From contig PUDQ02000101.1 of NCBI GenBank assembly GCA_002964805.2, positions 16,345 through 80,344 of the forward strand: DNA of 64,000 nt, given 5' to 3'. The stretch comes from Trametes villosa (Eukaryota; Basidiomycota; Agaricomycetes; Polyporales; Polyporaceae). This document shows positions 44,669-55,313 of the stretch, piece after piece (position 1 is the stretch's first letter; each line of letters begins with the position of its first letter). A model generated the notes under the pieces. The model did no database searches, was not told where the DNA came from, and was given only the letters and a program-made list of their open reading frames with translations. The position numbers were made by a program, and so were the translations under genes.

Positions 44669-46546
44669 AGACTCGGTAGCTGAGGTGTTCATTGGATGGA
44701 GTTCTGCAAACGAAAACGACATTGTGCGCTATCGCGCATGGCCTTACACTAACCTTCTCGTCATAATCTTGTACCTAGCTACTACGTCGTATATCATGAC
44801 CTAATAACGAGTCCACAGCACAGTGTACATCAGACACCCGCTGTTCCTGCGATGTCCCGGACGCGGACGACCACAACCGCGGTCCAGTGATTGTGCGCGA
44901 GTTTGCCTTTATCGACCGCGTTCCCAGAGGGCTTGACAACGCTTGACACTTCTCCCAACCGCTCCTCAAGGTCAGAACGCAACACGGTGGGAGCGCGCGG
45001 CGAGCACAACCCGGCGGCATCGCGCGATTCGGACGCAAATCCGCCCAATCCGTGCACCACGTCCGACGCGTCGCACCCAAGCGCACCCGTCGCGAGCGGA
45101 AGCTTGGAAGGGCGGCGCGTTCGGTCTGATCGCTATCTGAAACTGCCCAGGCAGATGGCTCGATCCCCCCGCTCCGATAGCCTCTGCGCGGCGTCGACGA
45201 GGAACGGGGACGCGTCTGATGGCGGCGGCGGGTGCGCCGACATGTGATATCATCGCTCGCTGCTGGTCGCGCTCGACGCTCGACGCTCGGTGCCGCCGGG
45301 AGGGAGGGCCCAGAGCCGAGCCCGAGGGCGGGGACGTGCGCGGCACGGTCGAGGAGCGGAACTATTTTGCGCGACGGCGCGATGTGAGGAACGTGGACGC
45401 GCGGCCCTCGAGCGTCGTCCAATCGCCCCGGGACGCTATGACGCTTGCGCGAGGAGGAGCACGTCAGCGCCGGAGCGCACCCGCGGCTACGCGCGATGGA
45501 AGGCGAGGGATGCGCAGAGAGCGCGTGCCTGGGGGTTCGCGAGCCCACGCGACGCGTACCACATGCTGCGCGGGTGCAGAGTATGAGGCGCGGAGCCGCG
45601 CTGGAAGGTCTATATGACAAGGTTGGGCGAGCGGTGCACGCGATGAAGGACGCGGCACCGGATATGTGCGATGCGGCAATGCGGGAGGTGATATGAAGGG
45701 CGCGTGGTGGCTGGGTGGCTGGTCCGGGCTCCGATGTGGTTGTGGGCGTGTTTGGCGAGGGGCGGCACGAGTTGTGTGCGGATGACCTGTCGGACACGAG
45801 CCTGTGGGCGTTGCAACCAATGATGGAGACTAGAATTGAGGGTCATAGGCGCGACTCGGGGTCGGTGTTCGTAAAACACGGATCGCCCCGAAGGAAGTGG
45901 AGAGAAGCGAAGGAGCGACTACTGGCAACGAGCATCTTCGGAGGTCCTGTCAAACATATCACTGCCACGCGTTGTCTTGTGGTCAGCGTATTTTCGTGAA
46001 CTTTGACCGGTAGGCATGCGATTGACAGATGCTAGCGTCCAGCCACACCACATCGGAGAGGCAAGAAAGATCGCGCACACAGCCCGCGAGGGGCGTAGTA
46101 CTCGTTTGCGATCGAGTGACAATGTCCGGTGCGGCGAGCAGCGAGATGAGCGCGTCCAGAGCTGCGGTGCGCCGGATGTTCCCGGAGAACCACGGCTGGC
46201 TCCTATCTGCGCAGAACATCGATGAGCAGTGTTGGCTGGAACGGGACGCGAGACAGCTGACCGGTATTGTCGTGTGAACGGTTGCCGAGACTAGTGGACG
46301 CGTTGCCGTACCTTTTGTTTGGGGTTCGGAGGACGTCTTCCATCGTTCCGGGATGTGGACGGTCGGCCACGCGAACGCACTCCGACACGGACGTTCGAGG
46401 GTGTATCGCCGATCACGGAACAGCGAAAGTTCGCTGCAACTGCCTTAGGTGCGTCCACTTATAGCTCTCTGGTCAAACGGACGTGTAAGTGCGCCGCCAG
46501 GCTGGACAGCATGGTGGATTGTTAGGTAGCTAACAGAGTACGGAGT
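44669..46546. other. long intergenic region
   Basis: GC-rich and open in several frames because of base composition. No motif-bearing ORF, RNA gene or repeat was recognised. A 340-codon minus-strand frame (44775-45797) looks like composition rather than protein. Confidence 0.45.
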
Positions 46547-47665
46547 CTATACGAGGAAGTTGCGGCGGATCAGCGCGAAGTCCTCGTCTACCAACGACGT
46601 GTGTTTCTTGAGGTACGCTTCTATACCTCCGTGCTCGCGTCGGATCGTGTCCAGAACAGCTTGCATGTGCTGCGGCCTGCGCGCGCCAAGGAGACAAGGT
46701 CAGTGTCCGTCCCAGTGTGATGCGTGGCAAGACGTACTTGGCGCTGCCCATCCTCTCCAGCCCGGCCCAGTGCGCGCGGAAGACGGGGTCGTTCCCGAAG
46801 CGCACCGTGAGCATCGGCATCACGGGCTGCATGCCGATCCCGGTCAGAGCGTAGTCTGCGACGATGTCCTCGTCCCGAGCGCCTAGAAGCTACGGCGGCA
46901 GTATCAGGACGCCGAGATGGGTAGTGAATGGTTGTAGTACGCACCGTCAGGATAACGGCGGAGAAGACGCCTGTCCTATCCTTGCCCGCTACACCCGACG
47001 TGTCAATCAGACTGTCTGGAGGCACGGGATGTGAGAACAACGCGTACCGGTACAGTGCATGAGGCAAGGTTCATCCGGATGATCACGTAGATGCAAGAGG
47101 ATCTTCTCGAGCGAGGGGCTCCCGCACTCGAGGATCTGGGTGTACATTCTCATGAACGCCTAAAACGCGAGTGAGTGACCTGCAGCACTTCCCGCGTGTG
47201 TGAGATACCCACCGCTGCTTCGTCGTTCTCAAACTCTTCCAGCCTAGGGGTAACAGTTATTCAGAAAGCGAGCGTATATGGAACATTGACGCCTCACCTG
47301 ACGGCCATCTCGGCGGGGTCCCATGCGCCCTGCACGATAGGTGCTCGGATGACTTCGACGCCCTCAATAGTGTTGTTGGCCGTTTTGTACTTTGCGATCT
47401 CCTCATCCACTCTCAGGTCGAACACCTTTCGGATGCCGAGCGCGCGAAGCTGTTCGATTCCGCGGTCGGTGATGCGGGCGACCTCCCCGGAGCGGAAGAG
47501 GATGCGTGGCTTGACACGGGCGGCGCTGGTAGATACGGGATACTCTGCGCCGAAGTCGCGCACGTTGAAAACGCCGTCGATTTCGACGAAGGGCGGTGAG
47601 GATAGTGCAGTAGCCACGAGAGTAGGGTCCACTTCCGGAAAGGGGTTTAGCTGGAGATCGGCCAT
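46547..47665 (-). CDS. protein-tyrosine phosphatase, Y_phosphatase3 family
   Basis: A 278-residue protein from six exons: 47665-47298, 47243-47213, 47159-47048, 46988-46945, 46889-46738 and 46676-46547. The family's opening FVEIDGVFNVRDFG is at residue 27, followed by LFRSGEVARITDRGIEQL and VFDLRVDEE. The catalytic P-loop is HCTAGKDRTG (Cys-x5-Arg), split by intron 3. Then GVFSAVILTLLGARDEDIVADY, as in fungal/bacterial tyrosine phosphatases related to MptpB/LipA. It probably dephosphorylates phosphotyrosine and possibly phosphoinositides. The start is the ATG that puts MADLQLNPFPEVDPTL before the domain. Confidence 0.92.
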
Positions 47666-50015
47666 CGCAAGTAGGAAAGTAGGCAAGACGTCGCAGAGTG
47701 TGTGTTGACAACTTTCCGCTGTCCTGTCGTGTTTTTAGGGGTTGAGGGCTGCCGTACGCGAGAATATAGTCAAGAGAGAACTCAGTGAGCGAGTGCGAAG
47801 CGCAGATCAGGCGCAGCTGAGCAGAAGATGACTCAAGTTCAAGTCACTGCGCGAGTTACACGCTGTCGTAACGCAGCAAGGACAGTGACAAAGAAAATGA
47901 CAGTCATGTCAAGGCAAACGCTTTCGCGAAAAGACGAGCGAGCAGTGCAGATCTGAGCGGAAGCCGAGAGTCTCAAGTCGATCAGAGGTGATATGAGACC
48001 GGTCTTGAGCAGGGCGGGAGGTTTGTGGTCTCTCTCGAATAGCTGTATTCCGGAGTACCTAAAGTCCACAGGCAGAGAATCATGAGCAAGCTATGCAGAG
48101 AGGTCGAACAGTGATGGTAGAGAGCAAAGAAGGGAGCTTCGGTCCAGCAGCATTTGCGCAGCGCGTGTCGGACTGAGGGTCGGACCGGCGCCTCCGCGTG
48201 TTTTTCCCCGCCGCTGACTTTCTTCGCTCGCCGTCTCCTCTCCGCTACCATCAACACCATGTTTGGACCGAATAGTTCTGCATATCGTACGAAAGGCAGC
48301 TGCATGCTTACGACGTCTTCTACTGCGAGGAAGTGGCGGAACTACGAGTCTTCGGCTTCATGGCGGGCGCAACCCTCGCGCTCAACATCCTGTACAGTGT
48401 ACACCTCATCCCGGAAATCCCGTTTGCTCCGAGAACCCAACCTCCGTTCCTCTACATGCGTCCACGCCGTCCTCCTCGGGATCGTCTGGAGCAAGTTGTG
48501 TGTCCGGAGCACGGAGAGATCGACCGGCATTCAAACCGCCTGCGATCGCCATCCATCCGGCGTCCAAGCCCCCCTGTGTCCGCGGAGGTCCCCTCCCCGC
48601 CTCCGCATCCCAACTTGTGTGCATATGGTGCGCCGCACCGCATCCTCGCCCTCCGTGCCCAACCTTCTTTGAGTTTGTTTGCTAGCACCGTATGGCCCGG
48701 ATCCGCCTGCGCCCGGCGTCCTAGACGGCGTTCAAACGCACGCCGATCGCAGCCACCGCGCCTGCGCCTGCGCCCGCGGCCGAGAGCATCCGCCTCCCGC
48801 CCAGCCTGTGGCGGCTCCCCGTTGGCATGTGCGTCCCTCCCCAGCCCCGAGTCGCCGCCGGCGAACGCAAGGACGCCGAGCCCCGACGCCTGACGTCGGT
48901 GGCCCAGAGCCGCAGAGCGTGCGTTCTGTTTTGCCCGGGTCGGTCGCCACGGGGCGCGATCGCCCTCCTCTGCGCGGGCGAGCGGCTGGTTTGGGCCTGG
49001 GGAGTGACAGCGGCTAGCGCGCGTGTGGAGACGATCGAGGGCCGATCCCCGTATCCCCTCCCCGTCGTAGCTTGTTCCTGCTCGCCGGCGTGCGGGGTGT
49101 CGACGGGCGACGCTACGGGCGGCGCTATGGGCGGTTAGTACATACCGTGTACGGCGGGCGGGCTCGATCGAAACGCCTTGAAAGTTGGTCGTGCGCGCAA
49201 AAATCGTGCGCGTCCGCTCTAGGCCGGATGGGTACGACCGATCGTGTTCTGTGGCCGCGTTCGCTCGGATTGGCAGGCTCTGCGCGTCGAACGAAGGTCG
49301 CCATACCAAGTACGCGTCGCTGCTCACGCGCGCACCCGTGTCGTCGCGTGCGGCAGTCAGCAGTCAGCAGGATGACGCGCACCGTAATCACGGGGCGCAG
49401 CGGCAAGGGGGCGCGAGATCTCTGAGCGGAACAGAACACAGAGCTGAGAACGCGGCGGGACAGCCTCCCATTCGTGCAATCACTGATCGGGGGGCGGGCG
49501 CTGCTCTCCTCTGACGGCCTGAGGCCACAGTGCCCGACGATCTGATGGTGCAGGCGGAGTGCTAGCGCGGCTATATATAGCTTAGCTAGGACGGTTAGCC
49601 TCAGGAGTTCAGGGGACGGTGTAGATCTTGGGATGGGAGTGAGACCTGTGTACATATGTGATGTTGGAGCTCTGGTTCGCAGATTGAGTTCGTACGAGAC
49701 GACGAACGGGTTCAAGTTGGATGTGGCGCGTAGGGAGAGGTTGGGGTGTAAAAAGGATGCTCATTGCTCATTGACGCGACGATCACATACATTGCACGTA
49801 TCTCAGACAAGCATCGCCCGAGTACACAGACGCGAGATAAGCAGGGACAGCGCCGGGCACGCCGGGCGGGGAATGAGACACCGACGCGCAGAGGCGAACT
49901 CGACATCGGGGGATGGTGGCAAAATCATTGATCCAACTGTCAATGTCGTACTCACGGCTTGATGATGTCGGGAGGCGGAGCGTGGACGACGGAAGGCGGA
50001 GGACGGAGGAAAGTA
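47666..50015. other. long gene-poor region
   Basis: No gene is supported. One short stretch (48286-48420) reads plausibly as AYDVFYCEEVAELRVFGFMA, but no flanking exon, start or stop could be joined to it. No tRNA-like fold was recognised. Confidence 0.45.
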
Positions 50016-50571
50016 CAGTCGACACCGTTATAACCCATACCTTTTGGGAAGGGCCCCAAGGTATGGGTTATCACAGGATATGGGTTACCAGAGTTAGCGC
50101 CCATCTAGCGCCCACTTGCCGCCTACCAAGCGCCCGTTGAGTATAGGTCGGGCGTGGCCAAGAATTCACTGTACTCCACTTGAGCAAGTTGTGTTGCATA
50201 TTAAAGTCTCTATTGAGACCCCTTGGCCACCAGAATTGATCAGTGGAAGGTATGTTGGTGAGCGACGTTGCACACTTCCGCAGGCGCCTAAAGGCCGGAG
50301 ACCGGAATGCCCTCGATGATATCGCAAACACCTGTTTCAGGCGCAAAGTATGGATCTCGATGAGCAAATGCCATCGTTCAGTCAGTAAACTGCCTTATTA
50401 GGTCTCATAAACCTATGGGTTTTCCCTCCAAATAGGTATGGGTTATGGGGTTTGACAGGATCATGGGTTATGGGGTCGATTTCCCCCTTTCCCGAGTCGG
50501 GAAGGCCAAAAATGTATGGGTTTTGACAGGTTATGGGTTATGAGGGGTATGGGTTATAACGGTGTCGACTG
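50016..50571. mobile_element. MITE with perfect inverted repeats, Tc1/mariner (pogo-like) type
   Basis: A 556-bp element bounded by 27-bp perfect terminal inverted repeats, beginning CAGTCGACACCGTTATAACC at the left and ending with its reverse complement at the right. It is flanked on both sides by TA, the target duplication of Tc1/mariner elements; pogo/Tigger-like elements share a CAGTCGAC start. The interior has no transposase and several subterminal ATGGGTTA(T) words on one or other strand (50060-50095, 50435-50475, 50510-50560). It is non-autonomous and would need a transposase from elsewhere. Confidence 0.85.
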
Positions 50572-53500
50572 TACGTACACGGACAGCGGCTGAGCGCGTA
50601 AGGCGAGGATAAAAGCCGGATCCCGAGCGCAGAGCGCACCCGCTCGCTTGCCACGATCTCAGCGCAGTCCATGCCCTGATCTCGCCTGGGGGGCTGCGTA
50701 GCGCGAACACGGACAGGCGGACAGGCGGCTGATGCGTGCAGATCATCGTGACGCGCTGGCGCGACGCGCAGGGCAGGCGCGGGAGCGTACGGGTGCAGAT
50801 CGGGCGATGCGAAGAGAAGAGATGGGAAGGGAAGGGAAGGGGAAGGGGGGAGGCGATTGTCGAGATGGCGGGAAGAGGGGAGGAGATGGGGATTGGGGGT
50901 TCCGCCGACGGTGCAGGTGCAGGCGCAGGCGCGCGCGGGAGACGAGAGAGGCCGAGGGCCTGCGGCGGACAGGTGAGCGCCCACGGACGGAGGCAAGCGC
51001 TGCGGGCTCGGCACGCGGGATGTCTGCGAGCCGCTGCGAGCAGACAAGGTAGACGGGTATCAGCGCGAGGGTGCGAGGCTTACCGGGTGTGCGACTGAGG
51101 TGTTGACGGACGCTAGGGGCCCAGGCGCGAGGGACGGAGACGAAGTGAGCGGGTATGTACGCTGTGGCGGTGCTTACCTATCTTGGGACCTACACGTTCG
51201 GTGGTTGTAGTCGTTCGCAATGTCGCGGCGTCCCCTCTACGCAATGCGGTGGAAGTAGCGAGGACGGAGAGTGTAGAGAACCGTGCCGTTCACGGAGGGT
51301 CGGAGAGGCCGAGAGCTGCAACGCGAAGACGAGGCGGGTGGGGTGGATACCGGATGCCGCAGCGGCGGTCGCAGAAGAACGGGGGCGGTGTGCGCGGCGC
51401 CCGTGCTCGCAGCGGGCGAAGACGTAGGAAGATGCACGGGGCTGCGCTGGAATAGAGACACGCCGCCGTACACTCCACCGCGTCCGAGCTGGGCAGCGTC
51501 ATCTGGAGAAATACGAGCGGATTGCGCAAGAATAACTCGGCGCAGCGGGCGGCGTGACCTGCGCAGGGAGACAGAGGGACGCGGCGAAGAGGGGGATGAT
51601 GTAGGGCGAGGTCATCGAGCGCGGGAAATAGCGCGAAGGCGAGCGGTCGACGTTCAGGGCGCGGGTCGGCAACCTAAGTAGACAGCTGCCTAGGTCCGCA
51701 GGCTCCACCGCGCGCGGGCTCGAGGCGCGGTTCGAGCTTGAGCTCGAGCGTAAGTGCGTCGAGGCGTGGGACGCCATGGCGACGGAAGTGCTCGGCATCG
51801 TCACTCCAGGCGGGTGGAGAATGCTCGCGGGAGGTGTACGGCATGCGGGCGCGTGCCGCGCGTTTGTAAAAATACTGGATTGCGGGGCGCAGGATAGAGT
51901 GCGGTTAGGAGTAACCGCGGCGAGAAGGCGCGGGCTGACGTGCCTGCTGCCTCTTTCGGGGCTCGTGACGGGGGGATGACGCGCGCGGGGAAATGCCGTT
52001 GCGTGCGCGGGGGGATGTGCCAGCGGCGCGGCAGGGTGGGCGTGTGGGAGGCCGGGCGAGCGTGGGTGGGGCAGGCTCGGTATGGGCGGGCGGGGCATGT
52101 GATATGGGGTGGCCCGAGGGAGGCCGGGGCGGGCGCGCAGGGCGGCAGGGAGAAGGATGAGCTGGAGATGGAAGGGCTGCGTTGGACGTGCGGGGTGTCA
52201 GAGAAGCAGGAAGGACGTGATGAGGAACGGTGGTGGCGGGGACGGGCGCGCGCGCGCCACGGGATCAGCGGTAGGGCGGGAGAAGGGATGGGCCGAGGCG
52301 GGGCGGGGCGGGGGTATGGACGCCGGAGGGCAGAGAGGGCAGTTGCGGCGCGGTGTGTGGTTGGGAAGGCGAAGGCGGGCGCGAGGCTACGAGGCGATCG
52401 GAGGATGGTGAGTAGCCGGGGACGGGGTGGCGGTGAGTCCGCGGAGGGAGGGTCGGGAATGGATCGAGAGCGGGAGGAGGGCGGAAGGGTGGGAAGTTGC
52501 CATGGCTAGGACTGGGGCGCTGTGCGGAAGACAGGATCAGGAGAAGGACGGAGTGTCGGGCGCAAGGTTAGATTGGAAAGATTGTGCGACGACGAGCAAT
52601 CAGGGCGGGTGCGAAGATCCGCCCGCGAGCGAGTAGAGGCAGATAGGGCGATACGAGGCGGGGAAGAGGCCTGTGCGTGGATTGTGTATGCATTGTGCGC
52701 GATGGCGGGACCGAGGGGAGGGGAGAGGAGTGCTGGACGAGGTACGCGGAGAGAGGGGGGACGAGATCAGAAAGAAGCGGGGCTAGTGATTGAATGACAG
52801 ATTGAGGGCGGCTTGGGCAAAGGCGGATTCGATCTGGCAAGAGAAGAAGGCGGCGGGCGTTATTCTGAAAGCAGCATTTGTCGGGCGGAGGTGAGCCGGG
52901 TAACGACACGTGAGCGAAGGCGGTGGGCTGGGGCTGGAGAAGGAGGGCGTCGGAGGAGAGGAAGGCAACAAGGGCGGTTGAGATCATCGGCCGGTCAGGA
53001 GAGCAGCAGGGCGGGAGAACATCGGAGGGCCCCCTGCTGGCACTCCGTCTCTGACGAGGCCGCTAGAGCGGGCAGCGAGTGGCGACCGAGGCGGACGACG
53101 GCGACGGTGACGGCAGGGACGGGCGTGCAGGCGACGGCGGGCGGGGCGGACGCCGTCGGGGCGCGGACCAGCAGCAGGGGAGGGCAGGGGAGCGAGTGAT
53201 GGGAGCGAACTGCCTATTTGGGGGGTAGCGCCGGGGGGAGCCGAGGGCGAGATATATGGTGGGCGTCCTCTTGGTGGGCTCTCTGGAGCACGCCCACTGT
53301 CGTCGTATGGTTTTCGTTTGAAGGCTGCCCATCCCGCCCTCCTCCTCCCCTCCCCTCCTTGCTTCCTTCCTCCCGCCCTGCCCTGCCGCAACAAGGATAC
53401 CGCCTGGAGTACGTACCAGTGGGTTGTACATCGTCCTCGACGCTTATCGCCCCGCTGCAGATCTCGCGACCCTTGCCGGCTTCTCCATCCCGCCCATCCC

Positions 53501-53800
53501 TACAAGCAAAGCCCACCCGCCCTCCCCTCCCCGCCCCTTCAAACGATCTCACCCCGCACACCGTACGCTGAGCCCCGCTCGCGACACTCCTGCACCTCCG
53601 CACACCCACCCCGCCCCGCCCATCCCACTCAACGCCCCCACCCCGCCCTCCTCGAGACAGCCGGATTCCGCTGAATATTCGCGTACCCGCCTCCTCTCGC
53701 CCCCTCACCACCCCTCGACGACCCCCTTGAAAACGACTTCTCCGCTTTCCTAGACGTTCCTCGCTTACCCCGCCCTTATCGCACCACCCGCCCACTCGCA
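50572..53800. other. long G-rich region and bHLH leader
   Basis: The + strand is strongly G/A-rich from about 50.75 to 53.3 kb, then C/T-rich from 53.3 kb to the bHLH start. The many long ORFs here follow from the base skew and carry no motifs. The C/T-rich part is probably the bHLH promoter and 5' leader. Confidence 0.5.
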
Positions 53801-55313
53801 ATGGCCCTCCCGCTCTCCATCCCCGACTCGCCCTCTGCCGGCAACTCCCCCCTCTCCACCGACGGTTCAAACGGGCCCCAGACCCCCGTTTCCCCCGACA
53901 ACTCCGTTCAGACGCTCGCTCTTCCCGCCGCCGACGGCTCAACGGCCTCTTCCGTGCCCGCCTCCTCCAACGCGAACGCCGCCCAGAACAAGCGCAAGCC
54001 CAGCCGCCGCGCCAACACCGCAGAGCGCAGGGCGACCCACAACGCTGTCGAGCGTGCCCGCCGCGAGACTCTCAACGGCCGCTTCCTGGTGAGTTCACGA
54101 TCGCTTTCTTTCCCTCCCCCATCAATCAGGCGCTAAACGCCCCGTCGCCAAGGATCTCGCCGCCCTCCTCCCCAACCTCTCCCAGATCCGCAGGCCGTCC
54201 AAGTCCTCGATCGTCAACTCCTCCATCGCCCACATCCACGCCGCCCGTCGCCATCGCTTGCTCGCAGCACGCGAGCTTCGCATCGTCAAGCTCGAGTCCG
54301 ACGCCCTCCGTCGCGAACTCAACGAATGGCGTGATCGCTCCGGCCTCCCCCGCGTCGAGGAGCCCGTCCGCGGCGAGGCCTTCCAGATGATCCTCTCCGG
54401 CGAGGTCGAGGTCCTCAACCCCGGCCCCATCGAAGAAGACGACGACGAGTACGGCGACGACGACTACGCCGGGCCCCCCACCGCCGTCCCCACCATGCAC
54501 GACGTCGACGCCCACATGGACGTCCACAAGCCCCAGGACGTGCACAACCCCTTTGCCCACTCCGTCCCCCAGCCCCGCGCCGGCGGAAACGGCCTCCAGC
54601 TCCAGACCATCCTCCCCCGCCCCGCCCACGGCGGCCCCCACACCCCCATGGTCGTCCAGAGCCCGACCGGCGTCTCGTTCGAGAACCCGGCCATGTCCTC
54701 GCTCTACGAGCCCCACCCCCACCACATCCAGCCCCAGTACACCGGCGGCCAGTACATCCCCCAGCAGGGCCCCGTCATGGGCGCCCACGTCCACGACGAC
54801 AAGTGGGGCGCCGCCCAGATGTTCAACGCGCAGGTCCCTGGTGGGCCTGCGCTCTTCACGCCCCCCGCGTCTTCTCACGGCGCGGGTAACGTGTCTCCCA
54901 TGAACAGCGGCGCCCCCGGCCCTCAGCAGCAGCAGCAACAGCAACAGCAGCAGCAGGCGTTCTTCATGAGCCTCCAGCGCCAGCACATGTTGCAGCAGCA
55001 GCAACAGCAGCAGCAGCAGCTCGACGGCTCCCCGTCCTCGGGCCCCATCAACGTCCGCCGCGAGCGCAGCGGTAGCGTCAACAGCAACGGCAGCGGCTAC
55101 GCGTCCCCCGTCTCCAACCCCGGCAGCAGCTACGAGATGCCGAGCGTCATGAACGGCCAGGGCGCCATCCCCCGCCGCATGGGCCAGGGCTGGGACGACG
55201 GCATGAACATGGCCGCCATGGGCGGCATGCCGAACATGGGCATGATGAAGAGCGCGCCCATCAGCGTCGGGGGCGGCGGCAACGGCCACGGCTACGCCTC
55301 CATGATGCTCTGA
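53801..55313 (+). CDS. bHLH transcription factor with polyglutamine tracts
   Basis: A 482-residue protein from exons 53801-54088 and 54153-55313. The basic region RRATHNAVERARRETLNGRF (residues 77-96) has the His-Asn-x-x-Glu-Arg-x-x-Arg-Arg pattern that contacts CANNTG/CACGTG E-boxes. The intron falls right after it. The loop and helix 2 follow (LAALLPNLSQIRRPSKSSIV, NSSIAHIHAARRHRLLAAR), then a leucine-patterned extension LRIVKLESDALRRELNEW. The N-terminus is Ser/Pro-rich and the centre acidic (EEDDDEYGDDDY). Two Gln runs of about 10 (CAG/CAA, near 54925-54960 and 54993-55021) and a Gly/Met-rich end follow. It is a nuclear regulator whose targets are unknown. The start ATG follows a C/T-rich leader. 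Confidence 0.92.

Noticed and set aside
44775..45797. 340-codon minus-strand ORF
   Set aside because: Arg/Ser/Pro-rich with no motif, and other frames are similarly open; explained by GC-rich composition.
51499..53199. Many overlapping ORFs of 100-190 codons
   Set aside because: All are Gly/Arg/Glu-rich (or Pro/Ser on the other strand), as expected from a G-rich strand. No splice continuity or motifs.
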